Source: JARKQH01 sp964631605
GTDB taxonomy: Bacteria > Verrucomicrobiota > Verrucomicrobiia > Limisphaerales > UBA8199
Reading direction: 5' to 3'
Length of the DNA stretch: 17,262 nt
Assembly: GCA_964631605.1 (NCBI GenBank)
Contig: CAZVYG010000099.1
Coordinates: 1 to 17,262 of the forward strand
Shown: positions 1-6,934 of the stretch, one piece after another
Numbering within the stretch: the first letter of the stretch is position 1
Layout: each line of letters begins with the position of its first letter
Program-made: the position numbers and the translations under genes
Notes under the pieces: model-generated
What the model saw: the letters and a program-made list of their open reading frames with translations, nothing else
Database searches by the model: none
Told to the model about the DNA's origin: nothing

Positions 1-66
1 CTTTATCAAAACCGCGACACCGTGACCGGCGGCCATGCCTTGCGCCGTCCGGCCCGCCGGTCTCAT
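1..66 (-). CDS. Possible start of a further operon gene (partial, runs off left edge)
   Basis: An open frame starts with ATG at 66 and continues to base 1 without a stop, giving 22 codons; a second in-frame ATG is at 36. The first ATG lies one base after the TGA of the membrane acyltransferase gene, which would fit translational coupling in the same operon. The visible peptide (ending GHGVAVLIK) is too short to assign to a family, and there is no strong Shine-Dalgarno sequence. It could equally be non-coding. Confidence 0.3.
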   Translation of the reverse strand, partial: MRPAGRTAQGMAAGHGVAVLIK

Positions 67-67
67 C

Positions 68-1324
68 TCAAACCCGCAGGAAGATTCTTCGCCGGTAGAG
101 CCAGAGCAACAACAGCCAGTAAACCAGCAGGACGGCGCCGCCCAGCAGGAGCGGCTCGAAGGCTGGGCCAGCAAGGGAAAAAAACCCGGTTCCAAGATGA
201 GTTTTAAGGCTGCTTGAAACCAGCGGCTCCAGCAGGTGGGCCATGCAGTAGGCGGCGATGGAATTGGTTCCAATGACGATCAAAGGGAAGGCCCATCTCT
301 TGCGCTGGAGATGATCAATCACCGCGAAAAAGCCCGCCAGCAGCAAGAAACACCAACCCCCGCTGAAGAGCACCCAGCTCGGTGTCCAAATCCGCTTCAC
401 CACGGGGCAAATCCCCGTGATCCCCAGGAGCCAACCCAGCGTGAGCCCCGCCAGCCCGACGGTGACGAACCAGCGTATCTTGACGGCAGGGTTCTGAGGT
501 TTCTGCAAAGCGCTCCCGGCGAGAAGGCCCAGAATCATTGTTGCCAGGGTGGGAATGAAACTCAACGTGGCGTAGCCGCCGGCGTTATGAGTAAAGAGCT
601 TTTCTCGGGGAAAAAGGTTCAGGAACCACACGTCGAAATGCCAGGCCAGGTTGCTGTTCTTTTGCCAATGCGCCGCAAAGCCGCTGAGGCCATGCTCGCG
701 AAGCCATTCGGCGGAAACCCCCACCCGCAGGTAGTCAAAGTCGGGCCCTGGCAAAGGGTACAGGGCAAACGCGGCGAAATAAGCGGCCAACACCAGGCCA
801 AGAGCCAGCCATTGCTGTCGAAGGGAACAGAAGCCGAGCAGAAACAGCACACCGTAGCCCAAGCCTATCTGGGAGAGGGTATCTTCGAATGTCCAATGAG
901 TCTGAGACGCGCCTAAGGATCGAAGAAAGACACCCAGCAGGATCAGCAACAAAGAACGCCACCAAGCATGAGAGCACATGCGCATCCAGGTTTGGCCGCG
1001 CGCACGCCGATTCTGGATCGAAAGGGGAAGGGCGACGCCGACCAGGAACGAGAAGGAGGGCTGGATGAGATCATGCAGACTGCAGCCGACCCACTCGACG
1101 TGGGTTTGATGGTGGGCCAGCCACGCCCAAAGCTGCGATCCGGGCTGCTGACGTGCGACGCGCTCCAGCCGCAGGACCTCTGCCATCATCAGCAACATCA
1201 CAAAACCCCGGTAGGCATCAATGGAGGCAATGCGGGGGCGTTCCACCGAGGCTGGGGGTGCCGCCGGCGCAACTCTCGCAGACGGAGGGCCTTCTTTTAA
1301 GCAACTTGAGCTAGGCAGGTTCAT
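68..1324 (-). CDS. Membrane acyltransferase, HGSNAT/DUF5009 (COG4299) family
   Basis: This is a polytopic inner-membrane protein of 418 residues. After a proline/alanine-rich cytosolic stretch (about 1-30) comes the family signature SIDAYRGFVM (residues 34-43), then a D-L-I-x-P-x-F-x-F-L-x-G motif. About ten hydrophobic segments alternate with short loops, and the C-terminus is basic (YRRRIFLRV). The family resembles heparan-alpha-glucosaminide N-acetyltransferase, which moves an acetyl group from acetyl-CoA across the membrane to a sugar acceptor; bacterial members mostly have unknown acceptors. I chose ATG at 1324; a GTG two codons upstream is also in frame. No good Shine-Dalgarno sequence is visible. 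It lies 48 bp downstream of the transaldolase gene, so it is probably the distal part of the dehydrogenase/aldolase operon. Its acceptor substrate cannot be read from the sequence. Confidence 0.85.
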   Translation of the reverse strand: MNLPSSSCLKEGPPSARVAPAAPPASVERPRIASIDAYRGFVMLLMMAEVLRLERVARQQPGSQLWAWLAHHQTHVEWVGCSLHDLIQPSFSFLVGVALPLSIQNRRARGQTWMRMCSHAWWRSLLLILLGVFLRSLGASQTHWTFEDTLSQIGLGYGVLFLLGFCSLRQQWLALGLVLAAYFAAFALYPLPGPDFDYLRVGVSAEWLREHGLSGFAAHWQKNSNLAWHFDVWFLNLFPREKLFTHNAGGYATLSFIPTLATMILGLLAGSALQKPQNPAVKIRWFVTVGLAGLTLGWLLGITGICPVVKRIWTPSWVLFSGGWCFLLLAGFFAVIDHLQRKRWAFPLIVIGTNSIAAYCMAHLLEPLVSSSLKTHLGTGFFSLAGPAFEPLLLGGAVLLVYWLLLLWLYRRRIFLRV

Positions 1325-1372
1325 TCGCACAGGGGGCTGTTGGCGGCTTCATTGCGTCCTGAAAAGGCCGTC

Positions 1373-2026
1373 TCATGGCCGCCTTCTGACCTGTCCCCAA
1401 TCCCGCTCGAATTGGGCGAGCCCCATCTCGGTAAAGGGGTGCTGGTAAAGCTGATTGAACAGCGTTTCCGGCACCGTCGCAATATCCACGCCCGCGCGGA
1501 GGCACAGCAGCAGAGTGGGCTGCGTCTTGAGGCTGCCGGCGATGATCGCCGACCGGAAGCCATATTGCCGTTTGATCGCCAGGGTGTCCTCAATCAGGCG
1601 GTCACTCTCGATGGCGGCGTTCTCCAGGCGGCTGAGCACGATGCTCACAAAGCTGGCTCGCGCGTTCATGGCAAGCAGCGCCTGGGTGGGCGAGAAGACC
1701 ATCGTGACGTTGGTGCGAATGTGGTGTTGTTGTTCGAGCACCGGCACGGCGCGCAAGCCCTCGCGTGTCATGGGAATCTTGATGACGATCTGTTTGCTCA
1801 AGGCCGCCAGCCGCCTTGCCTCGGAAATCAATCCCTCCGCGGTATCCGCCACCGCCTCGACACTGACGTGTTCGAGCCCGAGGCGGCAGATTTCCTCAAT
1901 CAAATCCTCGAAAACGCGGCCGGATTTGGCGACATGGCTGGGGTTGGTGGTCACGCCGTCCAGCAACCCTGTGGCGTGGGCGCGGCGAATGGCTTCAAGG
2001 TCAGCGGTGTCCAGGAACAGTTTCAT
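1373..2026 (-). CDS. Small transaldolase (TalC/F6P-aldolase-like family)
   Basis: The protein has 217 residues, the usual length for small single-domain transaldolases and fructose-6-phosphate aldolases. It begins MKLFLDTAD with the family aspartate D6, followed by GVTTNPS (residues 24-30, including N28). The Schiff-base lysine is K83 in VIKIP, and TNVTMVFSPTQALLA and ATVPETLFNQL follow, all family landmarks. Glu57 (VSVEA) occupies the position where transaldolases have Glu and E. coli F6P aldolase has Gln, which favours transaldolase chemistry: transfer of a dihydroxyacetone unit between sugar phosphates. Unusually, the segment normally reading SPFVGR or APYVNR is SIVLSR (128-133), so the aromatic residue of the active site is valine. 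The start ATG overlaps the phosphatase stop by 4 bp (ATGA), implying coupled translation. The true donor and acceptor sugars are unknown. Confidence 0.9.
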   Translation of the reverse strand: MKLFLDTADLEAIRRAHATGLLDGVTTNPSHVAKSGRVFEDLIEEICRLGLEHVSVEAVADTAEGLISEARRLAALSKQIVIKIPMTREGLRAVPVLEQQHHIRTNVTMVFSPTQALLAMNARASFVSIVLSRLENAAIESDRLIEDTLAIKRQYGFRSAIIAGSLKTQPTLLLCLRAGVDIATVPETLFNQLYQHPFTEMGLAQFERDWGQVRRRP

Positions 2027-2739
2027 GATGGGGTGATGAGCATTTGTTCAATCTTCCGCAGCGTGAGTCCGGTGTCGGGGTCTTCCCCCAATTCCTCCAC
2101 CACCAGGTCCGCTTCGGCAAAATCCTCCTGCCGGGTGTAGCTGCTCTTGGTGACCAGACACCGCATGCCCGCGGCTTTTGCGGCGAGCAAACCATTGCGG
2201 CTGTCCTCGACCACCAGGCATTCGCGCGCCGGCAGCCCCAGCCGTGCCTGGGCCAGCAGGTAAATGTCGGGGGCTGGCTTTTTGCGCGGCACAACGTCCC
2301 CGGCAAAGATGGCAAATCTCGCCCGGCGCTGCGGCCCGAGGAGGGTTTCCACGATGGCGGTGACAGCCCGCTCGCTGGAAGTGGAGCAAACGGCGAGCTG
2401 CAGGCCGGCGGCGATGGCTTCGTCCACCAGCCGTTTGACCCCGGGGCGCAGCGGCAACTGGCCGCCTTCGACAATCCGCATAAACAAGTCCGTCTTGAGC
2501 CGGTGCAAGTCCTGGATGAAGGCGACCCGGTCAACCACTCCCGCCGGCCAGTGGTGCTGTTCGAAGAAATGGCTCAGGCGCTCCTTGCCGCCCGCGATCT
2601 TCAACAATTCACCGTACTGGGCCACATCCCAGCGCACGTCCAGCCCCTTGGCGGAGAAGGCCTGGTTGAACGCGACGCGGTGTCCGTCGCGTTCCGTATC
2701 CACCAGCACGCCGTCACAATCGAAGAGCAGGGCTTTCAT
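2023..2739 (-). CDS. HAD phosphatase, CbbY-like (xylulose-1,5-bisphosphatase type)
   Basis: The protein has 238 residues. HAD motif I is FDCDGVLVD with nucleophile D7 and acid/base D9. Motif II is CSTS (S119), motif III has K154 in PRKKP, and motif IV is VVEDS (E178, D179). The cap region carries YGELLKIAGGKER, and FAGDVVPRKKP and VTKSSYT follow. From memory these are landmarks of the chloroplast and cyanobacterial CbbY group, which dephosphorylates the RuBisCO inhibitor xylulose-1,5-bisphosphate. The frame is open upstream to 2952, but that part overlaps the E2 gene and is basic low-complexity sequence. The ATG at 2739 is chosen because motif I follows directly and an AGGAA Shine-Dalgarno lies about 9 bases upstream. 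It starts 23 bp after the E2 gene and overlaps the transaldolase start by 4 bp. The substrate here is inferred; beta-phosphoglucomutase-like activity is less likely. Confidence 0.9.
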   Translation of the reverse strand: MKALLFDCDGVLVDTERDGHRVAFNQAFSAKGLDVRWDVAQYGELLKIAGGKERLSHFFEQHHWPAGVVDRVAFIQDLHRLKTDLFMRIVEGGQLPLRPGVKRLVDEAIAAGLQLAVCSTSSERAVTAIVETLLGPQRRARFAIFAGDVVPRKKPAPDIYLLAQARLGLPARECLVVEDSRNGLLAAKAAGMRCLVTKSSYTRQEDFAEADLVVEELGEDPDTGLTLRKIEQMLITPS

Positions 2740-2762
2740 GAAATCAGGTTCCTGGCGGCGGC

Positions 2763-3974
2763 TCACTTGTTCCCGGCTCGCCAGGTCGTTTCCAGCAGTT
2801 CCTTCAAGCGCCTCAAGAAACCGGCGGCGTAGGCACCGTCCACCGCCCGGTGGTCGCATCCCAGATTCAGCGACATCATCTGACGAACACCGATCCCGCC
2901 GGCAATGGCGACGACGCGCGGTTGAACGGCGCCGACGGCGAGGATGCCGCACTCCGGCGGATTGATGATCGGCAGGAACAAGGGAATGCCAAATTGACCG
3001 AGCGAACTCACGGTAAAGGTGCCCTGCACGCTCGGGTCCACCCTGCCGCGGCGCGCCGCTTCGGCCACCTGCTTCGAAAGCCGTGAAATCTCCTCCAACG
3101 ACTTCCGATCTGCTTCTGGAATGACCGGCACCAGCAATCCCTCATCAACCGCGGTGGCCACCCCCACATTCACCTGCTTGCGCAGGAGCAGCCGGTCCTT
3201 GTCCACGTGCGCATTAAGCCTGGGGAAATCCACCAGCGCCCGGGCCGTGGCGTAAATGATGAGATCGGTCACAGTCACATGGCCGCCATCGGCGGCGTTG
3301 TGCCGCTGCCGCCATTGCTGCGCCTCGGTCATGTCCACCTCCTGAGCGAGATGGAAATGCGGAATGGTGTGTTGGCTCAGCGTGAGACGTTCGGCGATGC
3401 GTTGGCGCATCCGGCTGAACGGCACGATCTCATCGTCCCCCGTCGGGCCGGGAGAGGCCTGATGGGCGGCGTCGGGTTGGCGTGCTGCGGCACAGGCGGC
3501 GGCGGCTTCCGCCGCCGCCAGCACGTCTTCCCGGAGAATCCGGCCACCCGGCCCCGTGCCCTTGACGCTTCGCAGGTCCACTCCACGTTCGCTTGCCAGC
3601 CGCCGGGCCGAAGGCGAGGCGGGCTGGCGCCGGGAATCGCCTTTGTCCTCTGCCACCTCGGTCGGTTGTGACTCCCGGGGAATGCGATCCGCCTGGGAGA
3701 GGGGGTCAGGGTGTCCCCCCTCTTGCACGGAGGGTTCGCCTGGTTGCCCAATCCAGGCAATGGGTTTAAACACCTCGCCCTCTTCTCCGGCGGCCACCTC
3801 GATTTTCAGCAACACACCGGCATGAGTGGCCTGAACCTCAAAGGTGGCTTTATCGGACTCGACGATAGCCAACACTTCGCCCTTGCTGACCTCGTCGCCT
3901 TCCTTTTTGGTCCATTCCACGATACGGGCAGTGGGAATGTCCTGTCCGACTTGCGGCATGTTGACGGCGATCAT
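2763..3974 (-). CDS. Dihydrolipoamide acyltransferase (E2) of a 2-oxoacid/acetoin dehydrogenase complex
   Basis: This is the E2 core subunit, which carries acyl groups on a lipoyl arm and transfers them to CoA. The 403-residue protein has a single N-terminal lipoyl domain (1-77) with lipoylated K42 in ESDKA. A charged Pro/Ala-rich linker follows, then a peripheral subunit-binding domain (about 119-152; SPSARRLASERGVDL, GTGPGGRILRED). Another Ala-rich linker leads to the catalytic domain (182-403), with the DHRAVDG active-site motif (H375, D379). The start is placed at ATG 3974, because a GGAG Shine-Dalgarno lies 7 bases upstream and the lipoyl domain begins at once; a longer frame to 4043 would run into the aldolase gene. 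It is 25 bp downstream of the aldolase gene. One lipoyl domain is typical of PDH, branched-chain and acetoin E2s alike, so the acyl substrate is open. Confidence 0.94.
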   Translation of the reverse strand: MIAVNMPQVGQDIPTARIVEWTKKEGDEVSKGEVLAIVESDKATFEVQATHAGVLLKIEVAAGEEGEVFKPIAWIGQPGEPSVQEGGHPDPLSQADRIPRESQPTEVAEDKGDSRRQPASPSARRLASERGVDLRSVKGTGPGGRILREDVLAAAEAAAACAAARQPDAAHQASPGPTGDDEIVPFSRMRQRIAERLTLSQHTIPHFHLAQEVDMTEAQQWRQRHNAADGGHVTVTDLIIYATARALVDFPRLNAHVDKDRLLLRKQVNVGVATAVDEGLLVPVIPEADRKSLEEISRLSKQVAEAARRGRVDPSVQGTFTVSSLGQFGIPLFLPIINPPECGILAVGAVQPRVVAIAGGIGVRQMMSLNLGCDHRAVDGAYAAGFLRRLKELLETTWRAGNK

Positions 3975-3999
3975 GACGGCGCTCCAGATTGTTGAAATT

Positions 4000-4869
4000 T
4001 CAGGGGCACGATTGGCAGTCCTCGAAGCGGCCTTCCCCACCAAACAGGCGGATTTTCTGGCTGACCTGTTGCTTCACTCGGTCAAACTGCGCCCGGAGCG
4101 GCTTCAGTGGTTCGTATTCCTTTTTGTCCAAGTGATGCTCGACGAAGCCATCAATGAAATCGTGCTTGAGTTGGGTGGAGATGTTGACCTTCGCGCAGCC
4201 GAGCCGGATGCAACGTTGGAAAACCTCATCCGACAAGCCCGTTCCGCCGTGAAGCGCAAAAGGCATCGGTGTCCGGCGGCCCAGCGCTTCCAAGCGATCG
4301 AAGGCGATCTTGGGCGCGCTTTTGTACAGGCCGTGAGCCGTTCCAATCGCGGGGGCAAACACCGCCAACGGCAGGGTGCAGAACGCCATCGCCTTGTCTG
4401 GGTCCACGAGATGGGCGTCCTCGTCAGCCACCTGCTTGTCGTCCTCGACACCGCCGATCGCCCCGAGTTCCGCCTCGACACCGACCCCCACAGATTCGGT
4501 GATCTCGAGCACCTTCTTTGTCAGGGCGAGGTTTTCTTCAAACGGCTTGTCCGAGGCGTCAATCATCACAGACGTCCAGCCGGCCGCGATGCACTGGACG
4601 ATGACTTCCAATGTGGTGCAATGGTCCAGATGCAACGCCACCGGCACCGGGGAAGTCGCGGCGAGCTCGCGCAACCAGGACCCGATCGTGGGCGCGCCCC
4701 AGAACTTTACGGTCTTCACGGACGTCTGGAGGATGACCGGCGCGCGGAGCTCCTCGGCGGCGCGCACCACGGCGCGCGCCGAGTTGTAGTCCACGATGTT
4801 GAAGGCCCCGACCGCGTAGCCGAGGCGGCGCGCGGACGCCAGCATGGGTTTCATGGAAACAAGAGGCAT
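4000..4869 (-). CDS. Class II (zinc) ketose-bisphosphate aldolase
   Basis: The protein has 289 residues, the normal length for class IIB fructose- or tagatose-bisphosphate aldolases (FbaA, KbaY, GatY, IolJ). These enzymes split a ketose bisphosphate or related compound into dihydroxyacetone phosphate and an aldehyde. Catalytic D82 and zinc ligand H83 lie in HLDH. E134 lies in VEAELG, H179 in GTAHGLY and H207 in LHGGTGLSD, followed by KVNISTQ for phosphate binding. The partner aldehyde cannot be decided from these residues. The gene sits unusually between the E1-beta and E2 genes of the dehydrogenase: it starts 12 bp after the E1-beta stop and ends 25 bp before E2, so all three should share one transcript. 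The start at ATG 4869 has a weak purine-rich AAGAA upstream; an internal ATG at residue 6 is a possible alternative. Confidence 0.93.
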   Translation of the reverse strand: MPLVSMKPMLASARRLGYAVGAFNIVDYNSARAVVRAAEELRAPVILQTSVKTVKFWGAPTIGSWLRELAATSPVPVALHLDHCTTLEVIVQCIAAGWTSVMIDASDKPFEENLALTKKVLEITESVGVGVEAELGAIGGVEDDKQVADEDAHLVDPDKAMAFCTLPLAVFAPAIGTAHGLYKSAPKIAFDRLEALGRRTPMPFALHGGTGLSDEVFQRCIRLGCAKVNISTQLKHDFIDGFVEHHLDKKEYEPLKPLRAQFDRVKQQVSQKIRLFGGEGRFEDCQSCP

Positions 4870-4881
4870 GGCAGGTTCTTT

Positions 4882-5913
4882 CTAGTTGCGCCCGAGCACA
4901 CGCTTCACCGCGCGGATGATATCCGCCTCCTGGGGCACACAAGCGCTCTCGAGGGCCAGGTTAAAGGGAATGGGGGTGTTGAGGCCCGCGACGATTTCGA
5001 TCGGGCCATCCAGGTAATCGAACGCCTCCGCTTGGATGATCGAGGCCAGGTCCGAGGCCACCCCGCCACGGCGAACGGCCTCCTGCACGATGACCACGTG
5101 TTCGGTCCTGCGAACGGATTCGAGCAACAAATCCTTATCGAGGGGCACGAGCGTGCGCGGGTCCACCACTTCCACTTCAATGCCATCGGCCGCCAGTTTT
5201 TCCGCGGCCGCCAGGGAGCGCGGGACCATGTTGGACCAGGCAATGAGAGTGACATGGCATCCCCTTCGCTTGATGTCGCCCTTGCCCAAAGGCACGACAA
5301 AGTCCTCACTCTCAGGCACGGGCCCTTCGGTGAGGTAGAGAAGCTTGTGCTCAATAAAAATGACCGGAGCGTCATCGCGGATGGAGGCCTTGAGCAGTCC
5401 TTTGGCATCCGCGGGGGTGGAGGGCATGACAACCTTCAGGCCAGGGATATGATAAAAGAGGGCTTCGAGGCTCTGGGAATGCTGTGCCGCCAGTCCGTTG
5501 CCGGCACCGCCTTGGGTGCGCACCACCAACGGCACCCGGCACTGATCACCGGTCATGAATCGGACCTTGGCCGCCTGATTGACGAGCTGGTCCATCACCA
5601 GCATGGCAAAATCAATGAACAACAATTCCACCACCGGCCGCATCCCTGTCAGCGCGGCGCCGATTCCCACACCGGTGAAACTGGCCTCCGCCAAAGGAGT
5701 GTCTATCACCCGGTCCTTGCCAAACTCCGCCAGCAGGTTCTGCGTGACCTTGTAGGAGCCGCCCCGCTCAGCGATCCCTTCGCCCAGCAGGAAGACGGTC
5801 GGGTCGCGTCGCATCTCCTCGGCCAATGCCTCGTTGAGCGCGGTGCGATACTGCAACCGGCGGGTGGCCGGTCGGACAGCGTTCAATGGGACGCTGGAAG
5901 TTGTGGTCATCAT
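4882..5913 (-). CDS. Dehydrogenase E1 component, beta subunit (AcoB/PdhB-like)
   Basis: This is the beta chain of a heterotetrameric thiamine-diphosphate E1 that decarboxylates a 2-oxoacid, or cleaves acetoin, and passes the product to E2. The 343 residues show LLGEGIAERGGSYKVT (43-58), then VIDTPLAEASFTG with E76 as the likely cofactor-activating glutamate. ELLFIDFAMLVMDQLVNQAAK follows, then AAQHSQS with active-site H145, PGLKVVMPSTPADAKGLL, and a C-terminal transketolase-like domain. The F.DF and NQAAK wording is closer to acetoin-dehydrogenase AcoB and its relatives than to typical PdhB, but the distinction is not firm. Its start ATG overlaps the stop codon of E1-alpha by 4 bp (ATGA). Another ATG follows immediately at 5910. 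The preceding residues MTTTSSVPLNAVRPATRR are a short non-conserved leader. Confidence 0.93.
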   Translation of the reverse strand: MMTTTSSVPLNAVRPATRRLQYRTALNEALAEEMRRDPTVFLLGEGIAERGGSYKVTQNLLAEFGKDRVIDTPLAEASFTGVGIGAALTGMRPVVELLFIDFAMLVMDQLVNQAAKVRFMTGDQCRVPLVVRTQGGAGNGLAAQHSQSLEALFYHIPGLKVVMPSTPADAKGLLKASIRDDAPVIFIEHKLLYLTEGPVPESEDFVVPLGKGDIKRRGCHVTLIAWSNMVPRSLAAAEKLAADGIEVEVVDPRTLVPLDKDLLLESVRRTEHVVIVQEAVRRGGVASDLASIIQAEAFDYLDGPIEIVAGLNTPIPFNLALESACVPQEADIIRAVKRVLGRN

Positions 5914-6881
5914 GAGTAAAGGCTGATTTGCTTGAGAAATTCCTGCACGTCGGGTTGTGGGCTGCTCTCCGCGTAAGCCACGGCGTCATCCATGGCCTGC
6001 TCCACTTCGGCTTCCAGGGCTGACACCTCCTCAGGGGTGGCGCCGCCGAGCTCCAGGAGAAACTGCCGGCCGCGATTGCAGGGATCAATCTTCCGGTAAT
6101 ACTCCTTTTGTTCCTCCGGCATGTACGCGCCGGGATCGTTCACATGATGCCCGCCGTGGCGGTAGGTCATTGCCTCCATGACAAAAGGCCCTTCGCCGGC
6201 GCGGCACCGCCGCACGTAGGCCGCCGCGGTTTCATAAACCTCGAGGACGTGGTTGCCATCCAGGCGCACCCCTTCCACGCCAAAGGCACCGGCCCGCTTG
6301 TAGAGTTCCGTTTCACGCGTTGCCGCGCTGACGGGCGTGGAGACGGCAAACTGATTGTTCTCGATCACAAACAGCACCGGCAGGTTCCAGGCGGCGGCCA
6401 GGTTCAACGACTCAGCAAATATGCCGTTCATGACCGCGCCGTCGGAGGTGAAGACCACGCAGATGCTGTCTTTCTTTTGGAGCTTCGCACTGAGGGCCGC
6501 GCCGACGCCGATGGCCGTGCCGCCGCCGACAATGCCGTTCGCCCCCAGATTCCCCTGCGACGTGTCAGCAATGTGCATTGACCCGCCGCGTCCCTGGCAA
6601 TAGCCGGTCCGCTTGCCGGTGATCTCCGCCGTCATCCGGCGCAAGTCCGCGCCGCGAGCAATGCAGTGTCCGTGTCCACGATGCGTGCTCGTCAGGTAAT
6701 CGTGCGGCCCCATCGCGGCGCAAACCCCCACCGCGATGGCCTCCTCTCCGAGGTACGGATGGAAGTAGCCCCGGATCAAACCTTGCCGATAGAGTTGAAT
6801 GCACCGTGTCTCAAAGACCCGAATGGTGAGAAGTCGGCGATACAGGTCAGCCAGGAAGGTTTTGGAATACCGGTGTTGCAT
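5910..6881 (-). CDS. Dehydrogenase E1 component, alpha subunit (AcoA/PdhA-like)
   Basis: This is the thiamine-diphosphate-binding alpha chain of the E1 enzyme, 323 residues, standard for AcoA/PdhA proteins. Visible landmarks are THRGHGHCIARG (66-77), YCQGRGGSMHIAD (94-106), GANGIVGGG (113-121) and ESLNLAAAWNLPVLFVIENN. The diphosphate-binding motif, normally G-D-G-A...N, reads S-D-G-A-V-M-N (146-152); the first glycine has become serine but the metal-binding Asp and Asn are kept. The loop usually reading R-x-x-GHS-x-x-DP is RHGGHHVNDP. These differences hint at a subfamily with its own substrate rather than loss of activity. ATG at 6881 is the natural start, though its ribosome site is weak. 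It is the first of the tightly spaced genes and lies 53 bp downstream of an exported protein gene. Confidence 0.92.
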   Translation of the reverse strand: MQHRYSKTFLADLYRRLLTIRVFETRCIQLYRQGLIRGYFHPYLGEEAIAVGVCAAMGPHDYLTSTHRGHGHCIARGADLRRMTAEITGKRTGYCQGRGGSMHIADTSQGNLGANGIVGGGTAIGVGAALSAKLQKKDSICVVFTSDGAVMNGIFAESLNLAAAWNLPVLFVIENNQFAVSTPVSAATRETELYKRAGAFGVEGVRLDGNHVLEVYETAAAYVRRCRAGEGPFVMEAMTYRHGGHHVNDPGAYMPEEQKEYYRKIDPCNRGRQFLLELGGATPEEVSALEAEVEQAMDDAVAYAESSPQPDVQEFLKQISLYS

Positions 6882-6934
6882 GTTGAATTGACGCTTTCTG
6901 GATTGAAATCGGGTCCGCGATGGGTGCTGTGCTT

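Noticed and set aside
2740..2952. 71-residue N-terminal extension of the phosphatase frame
   Set aside because: It is arginine-rich low-complexity sequence overlapping the E2 coding region; a ribosome site and HAD motif I mark ATG 2739.
3844..5919. Plus-strand open frame of 691 codons opposite E2, aldolase and E1-beta
   Set aside because: It is wholly antisense to three clearly recognised genes, and its translation is rich in H, R and D with no family motif; long stop-free antisense frames are expected in GC-rich coding DNA.
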